A stretch of 64,000 bases of DNA, taken from contig NZ_BIFH01000018.1 in assembly GCF_003967355.1 (NCBI RefSeq), forward strand, positions 274,352 to 338,351, in the 5' to 3' direction. How positions within the stretch are numbered: position 1 is the first letter of the stretch; each line of letters begins with the position of its first letter. The position numbers and the translations under genes are program-made. Positions 25,090 to 33,436 of this stretch are shown in pieces. The notes beneath the pieces were generated by a model. That model made no database searches. It saw only the letters and a list, made by a program, of their open reading frames with translations, and was not told the origin of the DNA. The DNA comes from Embleya hyalina (GTDB lineage Bacteria; Actinomycetota; Actinomycetes; Streptomycetales; Streptomycetaceae).

Positions 25090-26138
25090 GGTCGGTGTCC
25101 CTTCGTGGTGGTCGATGTCGTGGGGGTGTGGACCGGGAGCGGGCGGCGCCCGGGGTCGCCGGCGGGGGTGACGAGGGTGACGGACAGGTGGCCGTGGGCG
25201 GAGGCGGCGACGACCGCGGTGCGTTCGCCACGGCCGTCGGGCGCGGCGAGTCGGCCGACGACGCGGCGCACCGGCGTGAGGCAACCGCCGCCGCTCGCCG
25301 CGGGTACGGCCGTGATCCCGCCGCCCCGGGCGTGTTCGGGCAACCCCGCGGCGACGGCCGCGCCGATCGCGGAGTCGTCGAGCACGGCGTCGATGTGGCG
25401 CGGCGGCGGGCCGTCGTGGACGAGTTCCCGCCACAGCGCCGCCAGTACGGTCCGCACGTGGTCGGGGCCGGGCACGAACGCGCTGTGCGTCGCGCAGTAT
25501 CCGTGCACGGTCGCGCCGTCGACCGGTGCGTCCTCGGGTTCGCAGACCAGGATCGCGGCGCCGATGTCGGCCGGGGCGAAGGCGGTCGGGGTGCTCGATC
25601 GTTGTGCGGGCGAGGGCGGTTCCTCCACCGCGCCGGCCAGGACGACCGACGCGCGGCCCGCGGCGAGCGCGCGTGCGGCGCTCTGGAGGGCGTCCAGCCC
25701 CGCCACGGCCGGTGAGTTGGTGGTCAGGTCGAAGCCGCGCAATCGGTGCTCGGGTGCCAGGCGGGCGGCGAACATGCTCATCGCCATGTACGGGACATGG
25801 GCGGGGGACAGTTCCGCGGCGCCGAGGTCGATGATCGTGCGGTCGAACTCCTCGATCAGCGCCGCCCCGGCGTTGTTGGTTCCCACCATCGCCGCCCTGC
25901 GGTCCGCGGGCGTCCCGGTGAACGACGCACCGGTGTCGATCGCCGCCGCTCGGGCGGCGGCGAGCAGGTAGAGGCAACCGGCGGGCAACCGGCGATAGCC
26001 GCGTCCGGGAAGGGCGTCGGCGACCCGGAACCACCCCGGTGCGGGGACGGGTCGTGGCCCCAGCGCCCGATCGGGCCGGTCCACGCCGGGCGCGATCATC
26101 CCCAGGCCGGTGACGCGCATCCTCGCCGGGCCGCTCAT
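25086..26138 (-). CDS. Ketosynthase-like protein without catalytic Cys (CLF-like)
   Basis: 350-residue thiolase-fold protein of the beta-ketoacyl synthase family, shorter than normal (about 400). In the alignment to TACTSGLDA of active enzymes, the segment LTTNSPAVAGLDAL puts Ala144 at the Cys position, and the HGTGT and KSxxGH motifs are not recognisable. Probably a chain-length-factor-like partner of the ketosynthase encoded just upstream (26135-27340), with which it is translationally coupled. Classical CLFs carry Gln at this site, so it is not a standard aromatic-PKS CLF. Confidence 0.82.
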   Translation of the reverse strand: MSGPARMRVTGLGMIAPGVDRPDRALGPRPVPAPGWFRVADALPGRGYRRLPAGCLYLLAAARAAAIDTGASFTGTPADRRAAMVGTNNAGAALIEEFDRTIIDLGAAELSPAHVPYMAMSMFAARLAPEHRLRGFDLTTNSPAVAGLDALQSAARALAAGRASVVLAGAVEEPPSPAQRSSTPTAFAPADIGAAILVCEPEDAPVDGATVHGYCATHSAFVPGPDHVRTVLAALWRELVHDGPPPRHIDAVLDDSAIGAAVAAGLPEHARGGGITAVPAASGGGCLTPVRRVVGRLAAPDGRGERTAVVAASAHGHLSVTLVTPAGDPGRRPLPVHTPTTSTTTKGHRP

Positions 26139-27340
26139 GTCGTCCCTCCCGGTCCGGTGAGCGCGAAGGAGGAGTTGTTGCCGCCGAAGGCACACGTGTT
26201 CGCCAATACGGCGGGCCGTTCGAGCCGCAGTGGGCCCTCCAGGGGGAGCCACACCGCGCAGTCCGGGTCCTGCTCCAGCGGGGCGTTCGCGGGGATCCGC
26301 GCCCGGGACACCACCAGCGCGGCGGTCAGGCACGCGAAGATCCCGGCGGCGGCGGAGGTGTGCCCGATCATCGCCTTGAGCGCGAACAGCGGGAGGCGGT
26401 CGGTTCCGGGCCCGAACACCTGCCGCAGTGCGCGGCTTTCCACCGCGTCGTTGAGCGCGGTGCCGGTGGCGTGCGGCAGGACGCAGCCCACCTGGTCCGG
26501 GCGCAGACCCGCGTCGGCCAGGGCCTCGCGCATCGCGCGGACGAGTTGCGCCGCGTCCGGGTCGGGCGCGGTCGGGTGCCGGGCGTCGCAACTCCACGCC
26601 ACCCCGGCGAGTTCGGCGTAGGCGCGGGCCCCGCGCCGCCGGGCGTGGGTCGTCGATTCCAGTACGACCATCGCGGCGCCGTCGCCGAACATGGTGCCCG
26701 CCCGATCCCGGGCGAAGGGACGGCAGCGCTGCGGGTCGGCCGCGCCGAGCCGGTCGAAGCCGCCCATGCCGACCCGGGTGACCCCGTCCGCGGCGCCGAC
26801 CAGGACCACCGAGGCCTCACCCGAGCGGATCAGGTCCGAGGCGATGCCTAGCGCGTAGCCGCCCGCCGAACAGGCGTTGCCCACCCCGATATTGCCCCGC
26901 CGCGAGCCGATGGCCGTGCCCACCGCGGCGCCGGCGACCGCGAGCGGCGTCCACCTCGGCCGGCCGGCCCCGCCGGCGCCGCGCCGCTCCTCCTGCACGC
27001 TCGCGTTGCCCATCTCGGAGCCCATCACCACGGCCACGTCGGCACGGTCGGGCCCGGCGATCCCGGCGTCGTCGAGCGCTTCGAGCGCGGCGGCCACCGC
27101 CATCCGAGGCACCGCCCCGAGCGGGACGCCCGCATGCCGTCGCGGGTGCTCGGGGACGGCGGCGCCGGGTACCCGGTACATCCGGGTCGCCCGCATGTTC
27201 AGGTGCGGCAGGTCGACCTCGCGGGGCGCGGCGCCGCCGGCGAGCAGCGCGTTCCAGTACGGGCCGACGCCGGCGCCCAGGCAGGAGACGGCGCCGAGGC
27301 CGGTCAGCACGGGCCGGCGCCCGTCAGACCCGGATGTCAT
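26135..27340 (-). CDS. Beta-ketoacyl-ACP synthase (KAS II/KS-alpha type)
   Basis: 401 residues with a full catalytic set: Cys157 in GVGNACSAGGYAL, His290 in LPHATGTALND (HATGT variant of HGTGT), Lys322 and His327 in LKAMIGHTSA. It should condense malonyl-ACP with an acyl or aryl-ACP. ATG at 27340 lies inside the 3' end of the preceding gene (17-bp overlap). It is paired with the Cys-less homologue that follows, suggesting a KS/CLF-type heterodimer. Confidence 0.92.
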   Translation of the reverse strand: MTSGSDGRRPVLTGLGAVSCLGAGVGPYWNALLAGGAAPREVDLPHLNMRATRMYRVPGAAVPEHPRRHAGVPLGAVPRMAVAAALEALDDAGIAGPDRADVAVVMGSEMGNASVQEERRGAGGAGRPRWTPLAVAGAAVGTAIGSRRGNIGVGNACSAGGYALGIASDLIRSGEASVVLVGAADGVTRVGMGGFDRLGAADPQRCRPFARDRAGTMFGDGAAMVVLESTTHARRRGARAYAELAGVAWSCDARHPTAPDPDAAQLVRAMREALADAGLRPDQVGCVLPHATGTALNDAVESRALRQVFGPGTDRLPLFALKAMIGHTSAAAGIFACLTAALVVSRARIPANAPLEQDPDCAVWLPLEGPLRLERPAVLANTCAFGGNNSSFALTGPGGTT

Positions 27341-28331
27341 GCCGATCACCTCCCGGGTGACCCGATTCCGGGCGGGTGAGCAGGAGGGCCGCCACGCCGC
27401 CGGGATCGCCCTCGGTCCGCGCACCGGTGTGCTCGTCGCCCGCGACGGCCTGCACCGCGTCGTCCGCCGACCGGTCGAACCGGGCCGCCGCGGCCGCGCA
27501 TTGCAGCACGCCCAGCGCGCCGGAGCACCGGCCGAGCCGGGCGGTCAGGTCGAGCCCCCCGGGTCCGGGGGCGACCCACAGTCCGAGCGGGCGGTCGTAC
27601 GCCTTCGTCGCCTGCCGGACCGCGTCGTCGCGGCGGGCCGCCCGCCCGTAGCCGGTGATCACCGCGCGCGGTCGTACCCCCCGGGCGCGGGCGTGTTCGG
27701 GCTTCTCGACGATCAGGCAGGCCGCGCCGTCCAGCCACGATCGGGCGCCGTGTTCGCGGTGCAGTCGGGCCACCGGGGCGGTGTCGGGTTCCACGCCGAC
27801 CACGACGGCGGCCTCGGCGCGGCCGGCGGCGAGCAGCGTCGCGGCCCAGAACACCGCGTCCAGGCCGCTCGTCGTGCCACTGCACAGGGTGATGTTGGGT
27901 CCGCGCAGGCTGTGTTCGAGGGCCACCCAGCCGGCGGTGACGTTGCTCGACATGTGCGGGACCCGGATCGGGCTCAGGCCGGTCACGGTCTCCGCGGCGA
28001 TGGTGTCGGTGAAGTCGCAGACGGTGTCCAGGTTGCCGAAGTTGCTGCTGACGACGACGGCGGTGGCCGCCGGGTCGGGGAGCGCCGCGCCGGCCAGGGC
28101 TCGGCGGACCGCGTGCAGGGCCAGGCGGGAGGCGCGGTCCTTGTGCCGCATGCCCGGACCGGCGCGCCCGGCGTCCGGATCGTGCTCGGCGCCGGTCGCG
28201 GTCGGCTCCAGCAGGTCGTACTCGTCGCGCAGGCCGGAGACCGCGAGGCCGCAACCGGTGATCACGGGTGACGTCTCGGGGGGCGTGCCGTCGGGCGGCA
28301 CGGCCCATCGCCCCGCCGGCGTGCCGGGCAT
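27324..28331 (-). CDS. Ketosynthase-like protein without catalytic residues
   Basis: 335-residue ketosynthase homologue. At the Cys site CSGTTSGLDA aligns with GCTSGLDA, giving Thr153 instead of Cys; the KxxxGH motif is degraded to RLGRCSGALG and no HGTGT is seen. An inactive structural or chain-length partner is the best reading. The ATG overlaps the stop of the active ketosynthase encoded upstream (ATGA), so the order active KS, inactive KS is repeated twice in the operon. Confidence 0.82.
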   Translation of the reverse strand: MPGTPAGRWAVPPDGTPPETSPVITGCGLAVSGLRDEYDLLEPTATGAEHDPDAGRAGPGMRHKDRASRLALHAVRRALAGAALPDPAATAVVVSSNFGNLDTVCDFTDTIAAETVTGLSPIRVPHMSSNVTAGWVALEHSLRGPNITLCSGTTSGLDAVFWAATLLAAGRAEAAVVVGVEPDTAPVARLHREHGARSWLDGAACLIVEKPEHARARGVRPRAVITGYGRAARRDDAVRQATKAYDRPLGLWVAPGPGGLDLTARLGRCSGALGVLQCAAAAARFDRSADDAVQAVAGDEHTGARTEGDPGGVAALLLTRPESGHPGGDRHDIRV

Positions 28332-29539
28332 CACGTCGCCTTCCCCACGACGGCGACGGCGTTGATCCCGCCGAGGCCGATCGCGTGGATCTGGGCGGTG
28401 GTGAAGTCGCCGAGGGCCGGCCCGCCCGCGACCAGGCGCAGGTCCCGGGCCTCGGGGATCGGCCGGCGCAGGTCGGTGATCGGCGGAAGTACTCCCGATT
28501 GCAGGGCGAGCACCGCGACGACCAGGCTCATCAGCCCGGAGCCGCCGCAGGTGTGTCCGAGGCCGGACTTGATCGAGGTGACCAGTGGACCGGGCCGCAC
28601 CGGCCCGAACACCTCGCCCAGGACCCGGGACTCGACCACGTCGTTGTGGTGGGTACCGCTGCCGTGCACGACGACCAGGTCGACGTCCTCGGGTCGGATC
28701 GCGGCCCGCCGGTGGGCCTCGCGCACGGCCGAGGTCACGCTCGCCGGGTCGGGCACCGTCGGATGGGTGGCGTCGCAGTTCATCGCGACGCCGCGCACCC
28801 GGGCGTGCGCGGGTCGGTGGTGGGTACCGGCACGGCGTACGACGACGGCCACCGCGCCCTCGCCCATGACCATGCCCCGGCGGTCCCGATCGAACGGGCG
28901 CACCGACCGCGGCGCCGGGTGCTGCACGCGGTCGAGCCCACCGAAGGCGCTCTCGGTGAGCGAGTCGGTGCCGGCCACCACGACGGTCTCGGCCGCGCCG
29001 AGCGCGATCAGGTCGGTGGCCATGCCCAGGGCGTACAGGGAGGCGGCGCACGCGCTCGCCACGGTGTGGGTTCGGACGGTGCCGAACGCGTCGCGCATGA
29101 TCCGGGCGAAGTGCAGGTCGGCGGGCCGGAGTTCGCTGCCGTCGCGCCACCACAGCTCGGCCGAGCGCGACTCGCGCAGGGTGGTGCCGACAAGCACCGG
29201 GATGTCCGCGATCCCGCCGAATCGCGAGCCGCCCGGATCCCCGTCCGTATCCGCCGCATCGGCCGGTCCCGCATCGGCCGGTCCCGCATCGGCCAGTCCC
29301 GCGTCCGCGAGCGCCGCGGCCACCGCCGCGCGCAGCCAGCGGCTCGCCCGGCCGGGCTCGTCGCGGCCCGGCACGGCCCGATCGTCGATCTCGTACGCGT
29401 TCTGCACCCGGAACGCGGCGCGGTCGAAGGCGCGCAGCGGAGCGACCCCGCTCTCGCCGCGGCACAGTGCCTCGTGGATCGCCCGAGGTTCGTCCGCCAG
29501 GCAGGACACCGCGCCCATGCCGACGATGTCCCAGGTCAT
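28331..29539 (-). CDS. Beta-ketoacyl-ACP synthase (KAS II/KS-alpha type)
   Basis: 402 residues with Cys164 (TVASACAASLYAL), His292 (VVHGSGTHHND), Lys324 and His329 (SIKSGLGHT). It is an active-looking ketosynthase distinct from the one at 26135. Residues about 78-95 are an Ala-Asp-Ala-Gly-Pro repeat encoded by a 15-bp tandem repeat, an insertion in a surface region. ATG overlaps the stop of the CoA ligase gene. Confidence 0.92.
   Translation of the reverse strand: MTWDIVGMGAVSCLADEPRAIHEALCRGESGVAPLRAFDRAAFRVQNAYEIDDRAVPGRDEPGRASRWLRAAVAAALADAGLADAGPADAGPADAADTDGDPGGSRFGGIADIPVLVGTTLRESRSAELWWRDGSELRPADLHFARIMRDAFGTVRTHTVASACAASLYALGMATDLIALGAAETVVVAGTDSLTESAFGGLDRVQHPAPRSVRPFDRDRRGMVMGEGAVAVVVRRAGTHHRPAHARVRGVAMNCDATHPTVPDPASVTSAVREAHRRAAIRPEDVDLVVVHGSGTHHNDVVESRVLGEVFGPVRPGPLVTSIKSGLGHTCGGSGLMSLVVAVLALQSGVLPPITDLRRPIPEARDLRLVAGGPALGDFTTAQIHAIGLGGINAVAVVGKAT
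29256..29300. repeat. 15-bp tandem repeat, three copies, inside a ketosynthase gene
   Basis: Three copies of GCATCGGCCGGTCCC (third with one change) encode Ala-Asp-Ala-Gly-Pro units in frame. Copy-number change would keep the reading frame, so the length of this linker may vary between strains. Confidence 0.85.
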
Positions 29540-31035
29540 CGTGCCTCCTCGGGGGTGCGCAGTCGATGGCGGGCGAGTTTGCCGGTGGAGGTGGTCGGGA
29601 GCGTGTCGATCGGTTCGATCCGCGAGGGGCGCCGGTGCGGCGGCAAGCCGTCGCGGATGGCGCGCAGGGCACTTCGGCGCACCTCCTCCGGCGCGGCGCC
29701 GGGTAGCGAAACGACGTAGGCGACGGCCTGTTGCAGACCGGCCGGGTCGCGGTCGGCGACGACGGCGCAGTCGGCGATGCCGTCGGTCGCCTTCAGCAGC
29801 GCCTCGATCTCCGCCGGCGCGACCTTGTGGCCGCCGATGTTGAGCAGGTCGTCCGTACGGCATACGTGCCGGAAGTCCCCGTCGGGCGTGCGGTACACGA
29901 CGTCCCCCGGGTAGACACCGCCGTCGGCGAACGTGCCCGCCTGGGCCTCGGGTCGATCGATGTAGCCGAGCGCGGCGGACGCGGACACGATGTGCAGCCG
30001 GCCGTGCGTCCCGGTCGGCACCGGTCGCCCGTGGTCGTCCCGGACGGTCGCCGTCACGCCCGACACCGGGACACCGGTGGAGTCGCGCGGCGGGGCGCCG
30101 GCCGCGGTGGCCAGCACGATGTGCAGGACCTCGGTCGCGCCGAAGCCGTTGACCAGCGGGAACCCGAAGCCCTCGGTCGCCCGGCGGGCGAGATCGGCGG
30201 GCAGGTGCTCGCCGGCGGCGACCGCGAGGCGGACGCGGGAGGTGTCCGGCGCGGCTCCTCGCGTGGCGACCGCGCTCAGCAGGGATTCGTACACCCTCGG
30301 CACGGCGCACAACACGGTCGGCCGGTACCGGTGGATCGCGGTGATCACGGTGAACGCGTCGACCGGACCGGCGAGCAGCGCCGAGCAGGCGCCCGCCGCG
30401 AGGGGGAACAGCAGCGAATTGCCGAAGCCGTAGCCGAAGGAGAGCTTCGCGGTGGACAGTACGGTGTCCGCCTCGGTCAGTGCGAGCACGCCGCCGAATC
30501 CGGTCAGCACGGCGCGAATCCCGCTCATGGAGTGCCGGACGCCACGCGGGCGGCCGGTGCTGCCCGAGGTGTACTGCACCAGTACCTCGGATCCCTCCGC
30601 GAATGCCGCCGGAGCACCGGGCTCGACGAACTCGGCGGCACTGTCGCGCAGTTCATGGCGGAGGGCGACGGGACCCAGGGCCGCCGACAGTGCGTCGCGG
30701 CGTTCGCGCGAAAGGTCGAGGTCCGCGTATTCGGCGGCGCAGTCCCGGGCGATGAACGCGAGTTCGGCGTCACGGAGCATCGGGCCGAGCACGACCGGCA
30801 CACATCCGTGCCACCACAGGCCCAGGACGGCCACGACCGCGTCCGCCGTGTCGTCGGAGACCACCAGCGCTCGGGCACCCGGGCGGATCCCGCCGGCGGC
30901 CAGCGTGCCGGCGTATTCGCTCGCCGCCTCGGCCAGTTCGGTGTAGGTCATGGTGCCGGCGCGGTCGACGAGGCTTGTGCGGTCGCCTCGGCCGGCGGCG
31001 ATGTGCCGTAGCAGGAGCAGGTCGACGGGGTTCAT
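29536..31035 (-). CDS. Benzoate-CoA-ligase-like AMP-binding enzyme
   Basis: 499-residue acyl-adenylate enzyme. VQYTSGSTGRPRGVRH is the ATP/phosphate loop, NGFGATEVLHI the A5 motif, YPGDVVYRTPDGDF and CRTDDLLNIGGHKVAPAEIE the hinge region, and TTSTGKLARHRLR holds the catalytic Lys. It most resembles benzoate/4-hydroxybenzoate-CoA ligases. With an anthranilate synthase in the same cluster, 2-aminobenzoate is a reasonable substrate. Its start overlaps the stop of the ligase-ACP fusion. Confidence 0.9.
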   Translation of the reverse strand: MNPVDLLLLRHIAAGRGDRTSLVDRAGTMTYTELAEAASEYAGTLAAGGIRPGARALVVSDDTADAVVAVLGLWWHGCVPVVLGPMLRDAELAFIARDCAAEYADLDLSRERRDALSAALGPVALRHELRDSAAEFVEPGAPAAFAEGSEVLVQYTSGSTGRPRGVRHSMSGIRAVLTGFGGVLALTEADTVLSTAKLSFGYGFGNSLLFPLAAGACSALLAGPVDAFTVITAIHRYRPTVLCAVPRVYESLLSAVATRGAAPDTSRVRLAVAAGEHLPADLARRATEGFGFPLVNGFGATEVLHIVLATAAGAPPRDSTGVPVSGVTATVRDDHGRPVPTGTHGRLHIVSASAALGYIDRPEAQAGTFADGGVYPGDVVYRTPDGDFRHVCRTDDLLNIGGHKVAPAEIEALLKATDGIADCAVVADRDPAGLQQAVAYVVSLPGAAPEEVRRSALRAIRDGLPPHRRPSRIEPIDTLPTTSTGKLARHRLRTPEEAR

Positions 31036-33101
31036 CGGGAGGCTCCCCGGTCGGTGTGCGGGCCGGTGCGCGGGTCGGCGCCGGTGGCGATGCCATGGCC
31101 GACGCCGTGTCGTCGCAGTGCGGCGAGCACGTCGGTCAGACAGTCCAGTTCGGCCGCCTCCTCGACGGCGAACCGCACCCCGAAGGCGCGTTCGACGCGC
31201 GCGACGAATTCGGTCTTCCGGAGCGAGTCCATCTCCAACCGCGCGTGGAAGGCCGCGTCGGGCGCGATGAGTTCGGGCTCCGCCTCCAGGACGGTGGCGG
31301 CGATCGCGCGTACGGTCGCCTCGGGGGTGCTCGGGTGGGTCATGGGATCCTCCTGCGGGGGGCCGCTCGACGGCCGGACGACGGCCTGCGGCGCCTGTGG
31401 TGCGTGGGTCGACCGGTTCGGCAAGTCGCGGTATTTCTCCCGTAGTTGCCGTTTCAGCACCTTCCCCGTCACGCCGACGGGCAGGTCCGCGTCGTCGGTC
31501 GCGATGTCCAGGAAGGCCAGGTCGGGTTGGCCGGCCGCGGCAAGCGCGGTGTTGGCCCGGGCGAGCAGTGCGGCCGGGTCCGCGCCGTCCTCGCGCAGCC
31601 GGACCACCGCCACCGGCACGCTCGCGTCGTGATCGCCTCCCGCCACCACGGCGCAGTCGGCCGCCTCGGGCAGGGCGAGCAGGATCACCTCCTCCATCAG
31701 GACCGAGTGGCCCGGCGATTCGCGGGTGTGGATGGTGTCGACGACACGATCGACGTGGAAGTAGTGGTTCTCCGCGGTGCGGCGCACCAGGTCCCCGGAG
31801 AGGAACCAGCCGCCGAGGAAGCTGCGATGGTAGGTGTCCGAGTCGTTCCAATAGCCGGTGGTCACCGACTCGCCGCGGACACCGAGCAGGCCCACCTCGC
31901 CCACGTCCGCGTGGCTGCCGTCCGCCCGCAGGACGGCCACCTTCATCGCGGAGCCGGGCCTGCCGAGGTGGCGCGGGGACGACGGCGTGTCGCGTGTCGT
32001 GGAGCGGCGCAGTGCCGCCCAGCCCAGTTCGGACGAGCCGAGGATGTCGTTGAAGACCGAGCCCGGTACGGCGTTGCCCCCGATCGTGCGCCCGCCCATC
32101 CGGACCAGGCGACGCACGTGCGCCTCGTGCGCGGAGTCGCCCACGTTCACCCAGTCCGTCACGGACGCGAAGTTCGCCGGGTCCGGCTCCGAGACCGCGA
32201 GTTCGGCCAGCGTGTGGTTGAAGGCGAAGATCGTCGTCGGCCGGTGCGCGGCGGCGGCGCGGGCCAGTCCGGCCGCGCCGCGATCGGCGGAGGCGACCAT
32301 CGGCAGACCGGCCGCCAGCGCGAAGAAGGTGATCGCGATCGCGGCCCCGTGGCTGAGCGGGGCCGCGCACAGCAGCAGCGAATCGTCGGGTTCGGGCTGG
32401 TTGGCGAGTCGGAACCGGGTGCCCGCGACGCTCTGCCGGTGGGTCCAGGTGACCAGCTTGGGCCGGCCGGTGGTACCCGACGAATGGCACAGGAACACCG
32501 GGTCGTTGTCGCCGTGCCGGAACCTCGCTCCGTCCGGCAGGGTGGAGTTGCCGGGGCCGGGTACGTCGGCGCGGGTGAACGTCCAGCGCAGGCCGCTCAG
32601 TTCCCGATGGCGGCCGGCGAGGAGGTCCAGGTGCGCGGGGTCGGTGTACAGGCCGACCGGGTCGGCGCGATCCAGCAGACCGAGCGCGAGCTCGGGCGGC
32701 ATCCGGCCGTTGACGACGACCGCGATGGCGCCGATCCGGGCCAGGGCGGCCAGGTGTACGTGGTCCTCGAAGGAGTCGTCGAGGTAGACGGCGACCCGGT
32801 CGCGCGGTCGTACGCCTCGATCGAGGTAGTGGCACGCCCACGCCTCGGCGAGGGCGTCGAGTGCGGCGATGCCGAACTCCCGTTGGGGTGTTCCGTCGCC
32901 GACCACGAGCGGCGGATCCGATACGAGCAGGGGCGCGTCGGGGGCCCGGCTGTGCTCCAGCGCGATGCGCCAGAGGTTGCCACCCCCGAGGCGGGGGTCC
33001 CGGGCCAGGGCGATACGGGCCGGTCGTGGGAGCAGGGTGTGTCGGGCGGACAACAAGAGGATCCCCGATTCGCGGTGGGAGGACGGGAAGTACGCACGCA
33101 C
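31032..33101 (-). CDS. Acyl-CoA/ACP ligase fused in frame to an ACP
   Basis: One uninterrupted frame of about 689 residues: an AMP-binding domain (ATP loop LCHSSGTTGRPKLVTWTHR, A5 GSSELGW, A7 FLSGDLVR, A10 Lys in GVTGKVLKRQLREKYR) ending near residue 565, a Pro/Ala/Ser linker, and an ACP of about 100 residues with Ser in LEMDSLRKTEF. Inside the linker an ATG at 31343 has a near-perfect ribosome site, so a free ACP could also be made. The GTG start at 33101 is a best guess without a good ribosome site. It is the first gene of the leftward operon and probably activates and self-loads the starter unit. Confidence 0.83.
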   Translation of the reverse strand: MRAYFPSSHRESGILLLSARHTLLPRPARIALARDPRLGGGNLWRIALEHSRAPDAPLLVSDPPLVVGDGTPQREFGIAALDALAEAWACHYLDRGVRPRDRVAVYLDDSFEDHVHLAALARIGAIAVVVNGRMPPELALGLLDRADPVGLYTDPAHLDLLAGRHRELSGLRWTFTRADVPGPGNSTLPDGARFRHGDNDPVFLCHSSGTTGRPKLVTWTHRQSVAGTRFRLANQPEPDDSLLLCAAPLSHGAAIAITFFALAAGLPMVASADRGAAGLARAAAAHRPTTIFAFNHTLAELAVSEPDPANFASVTDWVNVGDSAHEAHVRRLVRMGGRTIGGNAVPGSVFNDILGSSELGWAALRRSTTRDTPSSPRHLGRPGSAMKVAVLRADGSHADVGEVGLLGVRGESVTTGYWNDSDTYHRSFLGGWFLSGDLVRRTAENHYFHVDRVVDTIHTRESPGHSVLMEEVILLALPEAADCAVVAGGDHDASVPVAVVRLREDGADPAALLARANTALAAAGQPDLAFLDIATDDADLPVGVTGKVLKRQLREKYRDLPNRSTHAPQAPQAVVRPSSGPPQEDPMTHPSTPEATVRAIAATVLEAEPELIAPDAAFHARLEMDSLRKTEFVARVERAFGVRFAVEEAAELDCLTDVLAALRRHGVGHGIATGADPRTGPHTDRGASR
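31343..31354 (-). promoter_or_regulatory. Internal ribosome site before the ACP domain
   Basis: On the minus strand AGGAGGA lies 4 nt before an in-frame ATG (sequence AGGAGGATCCCATG) at the exact beginning of the ACP domain. This is stronger than any ribosome site at the start of the fused gene and would let a separate 103-residue ACP be translated from the same frame. Confidence 0.6.
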
Positions 33102-33436
33102 GCCGACCGGACGGGCGGGGCGGCGGTGCGGGAACGGGTCCAGTGCACCCGCGGTGTGCGGCCGGGGGCAACGGGTTGCGCCTGTGGGACGGGGGGTTGA
33201 GCAACATCCACCGCATGTGGGGGAGCGGCCTTCCGGTTGCGCAATCCAGCCGATGGCCACGGCGGTTCACCGGCGCGTGTGATGGACGCGCCGATGGTGC
33301 GCGGCCCGGTGGTCGGGCCGATGAGTGGCATGGAAACCGGCCCGGTCGGCGGACCGCGCGGCGCGCCCGCCCGGTCGGCACACCGCGGCACGTACCTGCC
33401 CGGTCGGCACAAACCGCGACACGAAGGGGCTTCGCC
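33102..33436. other. Divergent promoter region of the biosynthetic cluster
   Basis: 335 bases between the ligase-ACP start and the anthranilate synthase start. It contains no convincing gene. The right third holds three 29-bp direct repeats (listed separately). Promoters for both divergent operons must lie here. Confidence 0.6.
33340..33426. repeat. Three 29-bp direct repeats upstream of anthranilate synthase
   Basis: Units begin at 33340, 33369 and 33398, exactly 29 bp apart. Each starts with the 11-bp core GCCCGGTCGGC, followed within 2-4 bp by ACCGCG. They end 10 bp before the anthranilate synthase ATG. Direct repeats at constant spacing suggest cooperative binding by an activator, for instance the AraC fusion protein encoded in the cluster. 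Confidence 0.7.

Noticed and set aside
33340-33426. CRISPR-like array
   Set aside because: Repeats abut without unique spacers, only three units exist, the units are imperfect, and no cas gene is near.
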